Part shown: positions 20,609-31,353 of the stretch, piece by piece | Layout: each line of letters opens with the position of its first letter | Numbering within the stretch: the first letter of the stretch is position 1 | Source: Permianibacter fluminis | GTDB lineage: Bacteria > Pseudomonadota > Gammaproteobacteria > Enterobacterales > Permianibacteraceae | Length of the DNA: 64,000 nt | NCBI RefSeq assembly: GCF_013179735.1 | Contig: NZ_JABMEG010000002.1 | Span: 248,001 to 312,000, forward strand | Direction: 5' to 3' | Translations under genes and position numbers: made by a program | Notes under the pieces: generated by a model | Database searches by the model: none | The model's input: only the letters and a program-made list of their open reading frames with translations | What the model was told of the DNA's origin: nothing

Positions 20609-20662
20609 GTGGGAGCGGCTTTAGCCGCGATTGATTGGCATCGCGGCTAAAGCCGCTCCCAC
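20609..20662. repeat. REP-like inverted pair between ispG and hisS
   Basis: The left arm 20609-20631 (beginning GTGGGAGCGGCTTTAGCCGC) and the right arm 20640-20662 are perfect 23-base reverse complements separated by eight bases. The element resembles the REP/BIME palindromes of Pseudomonas and Xanthomonas relatives. The right-arm sequence recurs exactly at 63083-63105. Confidence 0.85.
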
Positions 20663-20688
20663 AACAACAAGACATGGTGGATTGTAAG

Positions 20689-21966
20689 TTGAGTAAAACC
20701 ATTCAATCTGTGCGCGGCATGAACGATTTGTTGCCGACCCAGAGCCCGACCTGGCAGCGACTGGAAAGCGCGCTGCGTGCGCTGATGGCGCGCTACGGCT
20801 ATGAAGAAATTCGCACCCCGGTGGTGGAAAAGACCGAGCTGTTTGCCCGCGCCGTCGGCGCGGTGACCGATATCGTCGAGAAAGAAATGTATACCTTTCT
20901 CGATCGGGAAAAAGAGTCGCTCAGTTTGCGCCCGGAAGGCACAGCCTCCTGTGTTCGCGCCGGTATCGAACAAGGCCTGCTCTATAACCAGGAACAGCGG
21001 CTCTGGTACATGGGCCCGATGTTCCGGCACGAGCGCCCGCAAAAGGGCCGCTACCGTCAATTTCACCAGCTCGGTGTCGAAACCTTCGGCATTCCGGGGC
21101 CGGATGTCGACGCTGAGCTCATCCTGATGACGGCGCGACTCTGGCGCGAACTCGGCTTTGCCGACAAGGTTGAGTTGCATCTGAATTCGCTCGGCTCCAA
21201 CGAAGCGCGCAAAGCCTACCGGGAAAAGCTGGTGGCATTTTTGCGCCAGCACGAAGCCATTCTCGATGAGGACAGCAAGCGCCGGCTGGAAACCAACCCG
21301 CTGCGCGTGCTCGACAGCAAGAGCCCGGCTGTGCAGGCGGTGTTGAAGGACGCGCCGCAGCTGATCGATTGCCTCGATGCCGAGTCGCAAGCGCATTTCG
21401 ATGGCCTGAAAAAACTGCTTGATGCGGCCGGCATTGCCTACGTGATCAACCCGCGGCTGGTGCGTGGTCTCGATTATTACAATCGCACCGTGTTCGAGTG
21501 GATGACGGACGCGCTCGGCGCCCAGGGGACCATTTGCGGTGGCGGTCGTTACGATGGTCTGGTCGAGCAGCTCGGCGGCCATGCCACCACGGCCTGTGGT
21601 TTTGCCATGGGTATCGAGCGTATTGTGCTGTTGCTGGAAGCGGTCCACGGCGTGACTGCGCCGAGCCAAGCCGATGTCTTTGTTGCCGCGCTCGGTACCG
21701 AAGCAGAGCTGGCGGTATTTCCGCTCAGCGAGCAGCTGCGCGATGCGCTGCCGGCCTTGCGACTGGTGCAGGGGCATGGCGGCGGCAATTTGAAGAAACT
21801 GCTCAAGCGGGCTGACCGCAGCGGTGCCCGTTACGCGCTGATTGTTGGCGACAGTGAGCTGCAGCGCGGGGTTGCCGCGGTCAAGCCACTGCGCGGTGAA
21901 GGTGAGCAGCAGGATATTCCGTTCGCCGAGTTGGCGAACTTTTTGACCAAAGCCCTCTCGAACTGA
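20689..21966 (+). CDS. hisS: Histidine-tRNA ligase
   Basis: This class II synthetase of about 425 residues has motif 1 around [11 protein letters not shown], motif 2 with [17 protein letters not shown], the histidine signature [15 protein letters not shown] and motif 3 GFAMGIERI, then an anticodon-binding domain (about 325-425). I prefer a TTG start at 20689: GGTGG at 20676-20680 is eight bases upstream and the protein then begins [13 protein letters not shown] like relatives. The ATG at 20674 adds five residues but has no ribosome site and abuts the REP-like element. Confidence 0.94.
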   Translation: MSKTIQSVRGMNDLLPTQSPTWQRLESALRALMARYGYEEIRTPVVEKTELFARAVGAVTDIVEKEMYTFLDREKESLSLRPEGTASCVRAGIEQGLLYNQEQRLWYMGPMFRHERPQKGRYRQFHQLGVETFGIPGPDVDAELILMTARLWRELGFADKVELHLNSLGSNEARKAYREKLVAFLRQHEAILDEDSKRRLETNPLRVLDSKSPAVQAVLKDAPQLIDCLDAESQAHFDGLKKLLDAAGIAYVINPRLVRGLDYYNRTVFEWMTDALGAQGTICGGGRYDGLVEQLGGHATTACGFAMGIERIVLLLEAVHGVTAPSQADVFVAALGTEAELAVFPLSEQLRDALPALRLVQGHGGGNLKKLLKRADRSGARYALIVGDSELQRGVAAVKPLRGEGEQQDIPFAELANFLTKALSN

Positions 21967-22056
21967 CGGCCTCACGCCTCCGCGTTGGGGCGGCCGTTGC
22001 CACGAGAGATGAACGACGAAGATTGAATGACCAATAGTTTGGTTTAGGAGCAGAAC

Positions 22057-22719
22057 GTGGACGTTTTTACAACTGAAGAACAACAACTCGAAGTCATCAA
22101 GAAGTGGTGGCGTACCAACGGTAGCTCGGTGCTGATCGGCGCAGCTTTGGGTTTGGCAGCGATTGCCGGCTGGAAGTATTACCAGCAGAACGAGCTGAAC
22201 AAAGCCGTCAATGCGTCGGATGCCTACGAGGCCGTGATCAAGCTGGCCGACGATGCCGGCAAGCGCAGCGAATTCAAGCAGCAAGCTGAAGCGCTGGTTA
22301 GCGAACACCAGGGCACCGCCTACGCTCAGTTTGGTCAGCTGTATCTGGCCCGGGAAGCGGTGCGCGACAACGATCTGGCGCGTGCTGCCAGCCTGTTGCA
22401 GGCCGTGGTCAACAAACCGGAACACGAAGCGATTGGTCACGTCGCGACCTTGCGGTTGGCGCGGGTCAAACTGGCGCAGGGCGAAAGCGACGCAGCACTG
22501 AAGCTGGTTGATATCAGCAAGGAAAAAGCCGGTGCCTATGCTGGCGCTTACGCGCTGGTGCGTGGTGATGTCTTGACCGCGCTGAATCGTACTGCTGAAG
22601 CCAATGCCGCCTATCAGGACGCTGCTGCTGAGCAGAGCGTTGCGGCACAGGATCCGGCGCTGGCCATGAAACTGGATGCCAGCGCACTGCCGGCCCTGGC
22701 CACGGAAACCGCGAAATGA
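22057..22719 (+). CDS. yfgM: YfgM-like tetratricopeptide protein, SecYEG ancillary subunit
   Basis: This 220-residue protein has a cytoplasmic start with the family motif TEEQQLEVIKKWWRTNGSS, one membrane helix (about residues 24-43) and a periplasmic helical TPR region. YfgM associates with the PpiD chaperone at the SecYEG translocon. The GTG start at 22057 is supported by AGGAGC eight bases upstream. The stop overlaps the bamB start (ATGA), and the hisS-yfgM-bamB-der order is conserved. Confidence 0.92.
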   Translation: MDVFTTEEQQLEVIKKWWRTNGSSVLIGAALGLAAIAGWKYYQQNELNKAVNASDAYEAVIKLADDAGKRSEFKQQAEALVSEHQGTAYAQFGQLYLAREAVRDNDLARAASLLQAVVNKPEHEAIGHVATLRLARVKLAQGESDAALKLVDISKEKAGAYAGAYALVRGDVLTALNRTAEANAAYQDAAAEQSVAAQDPALAMKLDASALPALATETAK

Positions 22720-23957
22720 AAACTGTATTGAACCGCCGTTGGTTGCGCGCCGCGGCCTTGTCGCTGGCCGGTTTGTTGCTGGTCAGCTGCGCCAGTGATG
22801 ACGAGGAAGTGGTTGTTGCGCCGGTGCCGGATATCACGCCGCAATTTGAGCCGCATCCGCTCTGGAGCAAAACGGTCACCACGACTGTTGGTGAAGACAT
22901 TTCTCTGGCGCTTGGTGCCACCTGGCGCACGATTTGGCCGTGGGCGGGTTCGCCGGATGCCGATCGGCCGATCGACGGTGGCTTTGCCCCGAATCTGGAA
23001 CCGGTGGTGTACGGCAATCGGGTTTTTGTCGCCAACGGTGAAGGTCTGTTGCTGGCGCTGGATCGCGATGGCAAGGAACTCTGGCGTTACTGGCTTGGTA
23101 GCCGCCTGTCCGGCGGTATGGCCGCCGGTGCCGGCATCTTGATCGTCGGCACGCCAGAAGGTGTCGTGCTGGCGCTGGATTCGGAAACCGGTCAGGAAAA
23201 ATGGCGCAATACCGTTTCCAGTGAAGTCATTGCCCCGCCGGCAGTTGGCGAAGGTTTTGTTGTAGTCCGCACGGTCGATGGCAAATTGTTTGCGCTCGAT
23301 GTCGATAGCGGCGAACGCAAATGGTTTTCCGATCGCAACGTGCCGTTGTTGACCCAGCGTGGGACCAGTTCACCGCTGATCGGTGGTGGCATTGCGCTGG
23401 CCGGATTTGATAACGGCAAGGTGGCCGCATTCCGGCTCGACAATGGTCAACCGCTGTGGGAAAAGCGGGTCGGTCAGCCGACCGGCCGCTCCGAGATCGA
23501 GCGCATTGCCGATGTTGACACCAATCCGCTGGTATTCGGCAACGTGATGTATGCTGCCAGCGTCAACGGCAGCATCATCGCCGTGGATCTGCGCAACGGC
23601 GAAACGCTGTGGCAGCGCGAACTGTCGACCTACCGCAATCTCGGTGTCGATGCCCAGATGCTGTTTGCCAGCAATACACAGGGCTATGTGGTTGCGCTGG
23701 ACCGTCGTAACGGCTTTGTCCTGTGGACCCAGAAGGCGCTGGAAAATCGCCAGTTGAGCGCGCCGGTATCGATGGGTGACTATGTTGTGGTCGGGGATCT
23801 GGAAGGCTACCTGCACTTCATGAAGCGCGAAGATGGCGCGTTTGTGGCCCAGGTGCAGGTCGATAGCGATGGCTTGCAAGCGCCGCCGCAAGTCGTCGAT
23901 CAGCAGTTGCTGGTCTATGATCGTGACGACACGCTGCATCTGTACAAGTTGCCCTGA
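22716..23957 (+). CDS. bamB: Outer membrane protein assembly factor BamB
   Basis: This 413-residue lipoprotein has the lipobox LLVSC near residue 25 and an eight-bladed PQQ-type propeller (repeats such as LLALDRDGKELWRYWLGS, VVLALDSETGQEKWRNTV and IIAVDLRNGETLWQREL). BamB assists BamA in inserting beta-barrel proteins. It overlaps yfgM by four bases and is followed by an intrinsic terminator. Confidence 0.96.
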   Translation: MKTVLNRRWLRAAALSLAGLLLVSCASDDEEVVVAPVPDITPQFEPHPLWSKTVTTTVGEDISLALGATWRTIWPWAGSPDADRPIDGGFAPNLEPVVYGNRVFVANGEGLLLALDRDGKELWRYWLGSRLSGGMAAGAGILIVGTPEGVVLALDSETGQEKWRNTVSSEVIAPPAVGEGFVVVRTVDGKLFALDVDSGERKWFSDRNVPLLTQRGTSSPLIGGGIALAGFDNGKVAAFRLDNGQPLWEKRVGQPTGRSEIERIADVDTNPLVFGNVMYAASVNGSIIAVDLRNGETLWQRELSTYRNLGVDAQMLFASNTQGYVVALDRRNGFVLWTQKALENRQLSAPVSMGDYVVVGDLEGYLHFMKREDGAFVAQVQVDSDGLQAPPQVVDQQLLVYDRDDTLHLYKLP

Positions 23958-23977
23958 GCTTTGACGTAGCAAGCTCC

Positions 23978-24009
23978 AGCGCCGGGCGTGATCGCGTCCG
24001 GCGCTTTTT
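23978..24009 (+). terminator. Intrinsic terminator after bamB
   Basis: An 8-bp stem (AGCGCCGG at 23978-23985 with CCGGCGCT at 23998-24005) whose loop can pair further (GCG with CGC) is followed by a T-run. It separates bamB from der. Confidence 0.8.
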
Positions 24010-24024
24010 CGTTTTTTTGCTTTT

Positions 24025-24048
24025 GTGTTTTCGTGTTTTCGTGTTTTC
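24025..24048. repeat. Three perfect tandem GTGTTTTC units before der
   Basis: The 8-mer GTGTTTTC occurs three times head to tail, with related T-rich sequence on both sides, in the 114-bp bamB-der gap. It ends about 23 bases before the der ATG, so it would lie in or near the der leader. Confidence 0.85.
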
Positions 24049-24071
24049 GTTTTGACGGTTGAGTTCTTGGT

Positions 24072-25472
24072 ATGTTGCCTGTTATCGCTCTGGTCGGCCG
24101 ACCCAATGTCGGCAAGTCCACCCTGTTCAACCAGCTGACCCGCAGTCGGGACGCGCTGGTCGCTGACATGCCCGGCCTGACCCGGGATCGCAAATACGGC
24201 CGCGCCCAACTGCGAGACCGGATGGCGATCGTCATCGACACCGCCGGTATCACCGGCGAAGAAGAGGGCATCGATGAAGCGATGGCCAAACAGTCGCGGC
24301 TGGCGATGGAAGAAGCCGATCTGGTGTTGCTGCTGTGCGACGCCCGTGACGGCCTGACCCCGATCGACGAACAGGTCGCGCGCGAACTGCGCACCATGAA
24401 CAAGCCGACCCTGCTGGTGGTCAACAAGATTGATGGCTTGAACATCGATCTGGTGTTGCCGGAATTTTTTGCCCTCGGTCATGGTGAGCCGCAACCGATT
24501 GCCGCGGCGCACGGCCGCGGCGTTCTGCAAATGATCGATGCCGTGCTGGAGCGATTGCCCGACGCGCCGGAACTGACCGAAGAAGAACGTGCTGCGCAAG
24601 GCATCAAGATGGCGATTGTCGGCCGGCCGAACGTCGGCAAGTCGACGCTGGTCAACCGCATTCTCGGTGAAGATCGGGTGCTGGTGTTTGACATGCCCGG
24701 CACCACCCGCGATTCGATTTACGTCGAGATGGAACGGCGTGGCACCAAATACACCCTGATTGACACCGCCGGTGTTCGTCGCCGCGGCAAGGTGTTTGAA
24801 GCGGTCGAAAAATTCTCGGTGGTCAAAACCCTGCAAGCCATCGACGACGCCCATGTCGTCATTCTGGTGATGGACGCCAAAGAAGCCATTACCGATCAGG
24901 ACCTGCATTTGCTTGGCTATGTGATGGACACCGGCCGGGCGTTGGTGCTCAGCGTCAACAAATGGGATGGCCTGGACAGTGATCAACGCCAGCTGATCAA
25001 GGACGACATCGATCGCCGGCTGGGCTTTGCCGATTTCGCCCGCCTGCATTTCATTTCGGCGCTGCATGGTACCGGCGTCGGCGATCTGTTTGATTCGGTG
25101 CACGAAGCCTATGACTCGGCGCATCTGGATGTGCCGACCAGCAAGATGACTGAGCTGCTGCAACAGGCACAAGCCGAGTTTCAGGCCCCGCAAGTCAATG
25201 GTCGGCGAGTCAAGATGCGTTATGCCCACCTCGGTGGCCACAATCCTTTTCTGGTGGTCATTCACGGCAACCAGGTGTCGCGCTTGCCGATGAACTATCA
25301 GCGCTATCTCATCAACTATTTCCGCAAACGGCTCAATCTGGTGGGGGCGCCGATTCGGCTGGAACTGAAGGATGCCGACAACCCGTTCAAGGATCGCAAG
25401 AACACCTTGAGCGAGCGCCAGGCTGACCGCCGGCGACGGATGATCCGCAATCGCAAACGCGGCGAAAAATAG
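24072..25472 (+). CDS. der: Ribosome biogenesis GTPase Der (EngA)
   Basis: This 466-residue protein carries two tandem GTPase domains, each with a P-loop (GRPNVGKST at about residues 8-16 and 182-190), DTAG switch II motifs and NKxD motifs (NKID, NKWD), then a KH-like C-terminal domain. Der is needed for late 50S assembly. It ends the ispG-hisS-yfgM-bamB-der block and is followed by a strong bidirectional terminator. Confidence 0.98.
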   Translation: MLPVIALVGRPNVGKSTLFNQLTRSRDALVADMPGLTRDRKYGRAQLRDRMAIVIDTAGITGEEEGIDEAMAKQSRLAMEEADLVLLLCDARDGLTPIDEQVARELRTMNKPTLLVVNKIDGLNIDLVLPEFFALGHGEPQPIAAAHGRGVLQMIDAVLERLPDAPELTEEERAAQGIKMAIVGRPNVGKSTLVNRILGEDRVLVFDMPGTTRDSIYVEMERRGTKYTLIDTAGVRRRGKVFEAVEKFSVVKTLQAIDDAHVVILVMDAKEAITDQDLHLLGYVMDTGRALVLSVNKWDGLDSDQRQLIKDDIDRRLGFADFARLHFISALHGTGVGDLFDSVHEAYDSAHLDVPTSKMTELLQQAQAEFQAPQVNGRRVKMRYAHLGGHNPFLVVIHGNQVSRLPMNYQRYLINYFRKRLNLVGAPIRLELKDADNPFKDRKNTLSERQADRRRRMIRNRKRGEK

Positions 25473-25497
25473 CCCGACTTTATTGCGGAATCCAGAC

Positions 25498-25526
25498 AAA
25501 AACGCCAGCAACATGCTGGCGTTTTT
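25498..25526. terminator. Bidirectional terminator between der and the chemoreceptor gene
   Basis: A perfect 13-bp stem (25498-25510 and 25514-25526) around an ACA loop has an A-run at its left foot and a T-run at its right foot, so it can end both converging transcripts. Confidence 0.9.
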
Positions 25527-25543
25527 GTTAGCGGCAATGGCGT

Positions 25544-27154
25544 TCAGGCCGTGACTTTCTCGACGATGTCCTGCAAGCGTCCGGCGACCTGATTCAACTG
25601 CCCGGCAACGCTCGCCGATTGCTGCGCGTGCACCGCGCTTTCGCGGGCGCTGTCGGCAATGCCATTGACGTTGCGGGTGATGTCGTCGACGACTGTGCTC
25701 TGTTCTTCGGCGGCCGCGGCGACCTGAGTGTTCATGTCGCGGATATCGGTAACAGCGCGGGTAATTTCCGCCAGTGCGCTGCGCGCCTGTTCGGATTGCT
25801 CAGCGCTTTCCCGGGTTCGGCTGTTGCCTTGCTCCATGGCATTGGCAGCCGATGACGCGCCATTCTGAACGTTCTGAATGATTTGCTGGATTTCGCTGGT
25901 GGAGTCCTGGGTGCGTTTGGCGAGATTGCGCACTTCGTCGGCGACCACAGCAAAGCCACGGCCCTGCTCACCGGCACGGGCGGCTTCAATGGCGGCGTTC
26001 AGTGCCAGCAAATTGGTTTGTTCGGCAATGCCGCGAATGACCTCCAGTACCTGACCGATATTCTTGGTGTCATCGCGCAGCTTCTGCACCACCTCAGCCG
26101 CTTTGGCCATATCGTCGGCGAGCTGTTGCGAGACGCTGGCCGAGCGCTCCATCTGGCTCAGCGCGCTGCTGGCCGATTTGTTGACCGCTTCGGTGGCCTG
26201 CGCTGTGGTCGCGGCATTTTTGGCCACTTCCTGCACGGTGGCCGACATTTCAGTCAGCGCGGTTGCAGCTTGATGGATGCGGTGTTCGGCATCGCCGGTA
26301 GCGCCGGCAAGCTCCTGTGCGGCGCGGGTAATCTGGCCGGCGCTGGCGCCGATGTCGCGTGAGGCCGCGTGAATCTCTTTGACCAAGCCGGCAATGAATT
26401 GCCGCTCCAGCTCCATGTCGCTCGCCATCAGTCCCAGTTCGTCGTCGCCCTCGGGTGCGATCGGATGTTGGAACTGGCCCTGTGACATTTTTTCCATGTG
26501 CTCAAACAGCCGCCGGGTACGTTGGACGATCAATCGATTGGTCATCATCTGCAGCACCACGATCACCGCCAGCGAAAAGCCGACCACGACCACGATGACA
26601 ACCGTTCTGGCGGTATCGGCCGAGGCGCTGAGATTGGAAATTTTTTCGGCCAGCCCTTTTTGCAGATGCTCGAGTTTTTCGGTGGCGGCGCGATCGATGC
26701 CTTTGACCGCCTTGTCACCGGCTTTGTGATCAAACCCGGCGGCTTCAAACGCCCGGAAGCCTTCTTCGTATTTGCTGCGCATGCTGGCGTGTTCGGTCAG
26801 GAAGTCGGCAACGTGCTGGGCATCTTCGTCGAGGCCCAGCTCGGTCAGCCGGGCCTTCAGGACTTTGCCGTCGGATTGGACGCGGTCAGCCTCGCTGTTG
26901 AACTGGCTCCAGTATTTGCCACGGGCTTCGGCATCACTGCCACGCAACAGGACGTTTTTCCATTCCTGAACCTGGGTTTTGAAACTGACGCCCAGACTGC
27001 CGACCGCGCTGTTGACTTCGAGCCCTTCGCGCAGCGTGCTGACGTGGCCACCGAGCACCGACAAGCCAACCAGTGAAGCGATGACCAAAATGCCAAAGCC
27101 GCCGCCAACGACGGTCAGCAAACGTTTACCAAGACTGCTGCGAGGTTCTGCCAT
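25544..27154 (-). CDS. Methyl-accepting chemotaxis protein
   Basis: This 536-residue receptor has membrane helices at about residues 10-33 and 188-211, a periplasmic helical sensor between them (about 34-187), and a cytoplasmic signalling domain with the invariant tip [45 protein letters not shown] (about 375-420). The ligand is not predictable. AGGAGC precedes the ATG at 27154. It is a single gene with no che genes nearby, on the minus strand opposite der. Confidence 0.94.
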   Translation of the reverse strand: MAEPRSSLGKRLLTVVGGGFGILVIASLVGLSVLGGHVSTLREGLEVNSAVGSLGVSFKTQVQEWKNVLLRGSDAEARGKYWSQFNSEADRVQSDGKVLKARLTELGLDEDAQHVADFLTEHASMRSKYEEGFRAFEAAGFDHKAGDKAVKGIDRAATEKLEHLQKGLAEKISNLSASADTARTVVIVVVVGFSLAVIVVLQMMTNRLIVQRTRRLFEHMEKMSQGQFQHPIAPEGDDELGLMASDMELERQFIAGLVKEIHAASRDIGASAGQITRAAQELAGATGDAEHRIHQAATALTEMSATVQEVAKNAATTAQATEAVNKSASSALSQMERSASVSQQLADDMAKAAEVVQKLRDDTKNIGQVLEVIRGIAEQTNLLALNAAIEAARAGEQGRGFAVVADEVRNLAKRTQDSTSEIQQIIQNVQNGASSAANAMEQGNSRTRESAEQSEQARSALAEITRAVTDIRDMNTQVAAAAEEQSTVVDDITRNVNGIADSARESAVHAQQSASVAGQLNQVAGRLQDIVEKVTA

Positions 27155-27264
27155 GTTCCTGCTCCTGCACCAAAACGCGGCGGGCGGCTGTTGTCGTCCG
27201 TATCGCGATCAAGCGTAGTCAGGGCCGGGCGAACTGCAACTGTGGCCAGTCCCGATGGGCCTAC

Positions 27265-28254
27265 TTAGGGCTCGGTCGGGGCGGGCAGAAACAGCGCCGG
27301 ATTGATGCGGGCGCCGTTGAGACTGACGGAGAAATGCAGATGCGGGCCGGTAACGCGCCCGGTGGCGCCGACCAGACCGAGCACGGTCCCGGTGTCGACG
27401 GTTTGTTCGGGCGTGGCGTCGATGCGGTCAAGATGGCAATACAGGCTGAGCAGGCCGCCGCCGTGATCGACGATGACGGTGTTGCCGTTGAAATAAAAAT
27501 CGCCGGTGACCACCACTTTGCCCGGCAATGGCGCCCGCACGACACTGCCTTTGTTGGCAGCGATGTCCATGCCCGAATGCGGGTTGCGGGCTTCGCCATT
27601 GAATACCCGGCGCAGGCCAAAGCTGCTGCTCTGCGGACCGTCGGCCGGGGCGCGCATGCGCAACTGACTCGGCAGCGGCAGACTGAAGCGGGCGAACGCC
27701 TGTTGCATCAGCGCTTGCTCGCGGGCGATGCGGGCTTCGTCGGCCGGATCCGGGTTGACGTATTTCGGTTCGACTTTCAGCGGCTGAGTCGGGTAGGCCT
27801 TGTCGACAATGCTGAAGGTCAGCGGCCGGCCATCGACGTTGATCTGCTGCTCGCCAACGGCGGCGCTCAGTGGCAAGCCGACCACGGCGAGCCAGCGATC
27901 GGCTGCGGCCAACACCAGCACCGGCGATTCCCCGTAGCGGACAGTCGGCATCGCAATCGTGCGAGGGCCAACATCGAGCAGCGCGACGCCGCCCGGCACC
28001 CGCTCTTCGCTGGGCAAGGTCGCGGTGATGGCGGGTGCATCAATTGTCGTTGTTGCAGAGAGTGCTGTCGTCGAAGCCGCAGTCGCAGCGGTCGCGGCGA
28101 TCACAAAAACAGGCAAGGTCAGACCCAGAAGTGCCAAACCCGGCAGCAATCGACCGAGCAGACCAGCCAGATTGCGCCGGCATAAACCGGTGCGCGTGGG
28201 ACGCTGGACAAGCGGGCGGTCAGCGGCGGTCGGGAACGGCGAGCGGATCGGCAT
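27265..28254 (-). CDS. M23 family metallopeptidase (peptidoglycan endopeptidase)
   Basis: This 329-residue protein has an N-terminal hydrophobic segment (about residues 30-60), an M23 N-terminal domain and a C-terminal LytM/peptidase_M23 domain with the zinc motifs NPHSGMDIAA and HLHFSVSLNGARINPALFL. Such enzymes cut peptide cross-links in peptidoglycan; both zinc motifs are intact, so activity is likely. The first 12 codons overlap the end of xseA (28220) in another frame, suggesting translational coupling; a later start is possible because the leader before the hydrophobic segment is long. Confidence 0.88.
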   Translation of the reverse strand: MPIRSPFPTAADRPLVQRPTRTGLCRRNLAGLLGRLLPGLALLGLTLPVFVIAATAATAASTTALSATTTIDAPAITATLPSEERVPGGVALLDVGPRTIAMPTVRYGESPVLVLAAADRWLAVVGLPLSAAVGEQQINVDGRPLTFSIVDKAYPTQPLKVEPKYVNPDPADEARIAREQALMQQAFARFSLPLPSQLRMRAPADGPQSSSFGLRRVFNGEARNPHSGMDIAANKGSVVRAPLPGKVVVTGDFYFNGNTVIVDHGGGLLSLYCHLDRIDATPEQTVDTGTVLGLVGATGRVTGPHLHFSVSLNGARINPALFLPAPTEP

Positions 28255-29593
28255 GGGCTAAGACCTCATCGGTTTCGACGCGGCTGAGCACGCGCCGATT
28301 CGGCAAGCGGGTTTCGAGCAGGGTGCCGGCCGGCAGCTGGGGTTGCTGCTGCAGCAGCACGCCGGAGGCTTCGATACGGGTCAGGGTATAGCCGCGACTC
28401 AAGGTGGCCAGCGGACTCAACGTGGCCAGTTGGCCGGTACAACGGGCCAACTTGGTTCGCCGTTTCTCAATGGTCCGATTGGCAGTGAGCACTAACCTTT
28501 GCTGAAGGCTGGCCAGCCGGTGCCGGGCCGAGGCCAAGCGAACGGCGGGCGCGACAGACCGCAGCCGCGCCTCCTGATGGGCCAGGGCCAGTCGGCCGAG
28601 CTGCAGTCGACGTTGGCTGCCGGCCAGCAGCCGGTCACGCAGCTCATCGAGCCGCTGGGCCCGACGGGCCAGCAGCCGTTCCGGCGTAGGTAAGCGACCA
28701 CTCAGGCTGTCGAGTTGGCTGCGGCGCTGGCGGATGGCCCGCTGCAACACCTGATGTTGACGATGGCCCAGTTGGCCGAGCAGCTGACGCAAGGCGTCGC
28801 GGTCCGGTGACAGCAGCGCGGCGCCGGCCGACGGTGTCGGCGCCCGCAGGTCGGCGACAAAATCGGCAATGGTGAAATCGACCTCATGGCCGACCGCCGA
28901 CACCACCGGAATACCGCTGCCGGCAATCTGCCGGGCCAGTTTTTCATCGTTGAAGCAGAACAGATCTTCCAGCGAGCCGCCGCCACGGGTCAGCAGCAAC
29001 ACGTCGCATTCACGGCGGCGGTTGGCAGTTTTCAGTGCTTCGATCAGCGCTGCCGGTGCCTCGGCACCTTGCACCACGGCCGGATAGAGGATGACCTTGA
29101 TAAACGGCGCCCGCTTCGCCAGCACGCTCAGCACATCGCGGATGGCGGCGCCGGTCGGTGAGGTGATGACACCGACGGTGGTCGGGAAGGGGGGCAAGAC
29201 GCGCTTGCGCTCGGCGTTGAACAAACCTTCGTCGGCGAGCTTTTGTTTCAGCTGCTCAAACTTTTGCTGCAAGGCTCCGAAACCAGCCGGCTCCAGATAT
29301 TCGCAGACCAGCTGAAAATCGCCGCGCGGCTCATACACAGTGACCCGGCCCCGGATCAGCACCTTGTCGCCGTCTTTGGGCCGATAGCTGAGCAACTGAT
29401 TGCGGTTACGGAATAGCGCCGAGCGGACTTGGGCGCCTTCGTCTTTCAACGTGAAGTACCAATGCCCGGAGGGCGGTGCGGAGAAATTGGAGATTTCGGC
29501 TTCCAGCCAGAGCAGGCCGAAGTCCTGTTCCAGCACACGCCGGGCGCGGCCGACCAGCTCGGAGACGGTGTAAACCTTGCGGGTGGACGTCAT
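28220..29593 (-). CDS. xseA: Exodeoxyribonuclease VII large subunit
   Basis: This 457-residue protein has an N-terminal OB domain (VYTVSELVGRARRVLEQDFGLLWLEAEISNF), the central catalytic region (GVITSPTGAAIRDVL, LLTRGGGSLEDLFCFNDE and SAVGHEVDFTIADFVADLRAPTPSAGA) and a long helical, arginine-rich C-terminus. Exo VII degrades single-stranded DNA from both ends with XseB, which is not in this window. It is divergent from guaB, the common gammaproteobacterial arrangement. Confidence 0.96.
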   Translation of the reverse strand: MTSTRKVYTVSELVGRARRVLEQDFGLLWLEAEISNFSAPPSGHWYFTLKDEGAQVRSALFRNRNQLLSYRPKDGDKVLIRGRVTVYEPRGDFQLVCEYLEPAGFGALQQKFEQLKQKLADEGLFNAERKRVLPPFPTTVGVITSPTGAAIRDVLSVLAKRAPFIKVILYPAVVQGAEAPAALIEALKTANRRRECDVLLLTRGGGSLEDLFCFNDEKLARQIAGSGIPVVSAVGHEVDFTIADFVADLRAPTPSAGAALLSPDRDALRQLLGQLGHRQHQVLQRAIRQRRSQLDSLSGRLPTPERLLARRAQRLDELRDRLLAGSQRRLQLGRLALAHQEARLRSVAPAVRLASARHRLASLQQRLVLTANRTIEKRRTKLARCTGQLATLSPLATLSRGYTLTRIEASGVLLQQQPQLPAGTLLETRLPNRRVLSRVETDEVLAHADPLAVPDRR

Positions 29594-29691
29594 GGGTGGC
29601 GTGGTACCCGGGTATCATCGCGGAGGGCAAACCGCGGCATTTTCGCGCATCGCGACCGGAATGGCCAGAAAGAAACTCGCTGGGGGCGGTG

Positions 29692-29720
29692 TGACAAGCG
29701 AACGGGGAAAACGGTATAAT
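29692..29720 (+). promoter_or_regulatory. Strong sigma-70-type promoter of guaB
   Basis: A GTGACA -35 box (29692-29697) and a perfect TATAAT -10 box (29715-29720) are separated by exactly 17 bases. Transcription would begin around 29727 and give a short leader before the guaB ATG at 29757, which has an AGGA ribosome site. Confidence 0.75.
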
Positions 29721-29750
29721 TCCGCTTTGCTATTGCCAGCGGGGTTTTGA

Positions 29751-31220
<1,470 letters not shown>

Positions 31221-31353
31221 GCGCGCGGTGGCAAGATAAATCGGGATCGCAATGCGGTCCCGATGCGCTTTCAGCAGTCGCTATTTTGCTAGACCCCTTT
31301 ACGCCGGTTCTTTTTGCCGGAACGGAATTTCTTACACCTGCAAGGCAGTCGAC

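Noticed and set aside
23370-25514. A 714-codon minus-strand frame opposite bamB and der
   Set aside because: It is antisense to two well-recognised genes, has no recognisable domain and has the composition expected of a shadow frame in GC-rich DNA.
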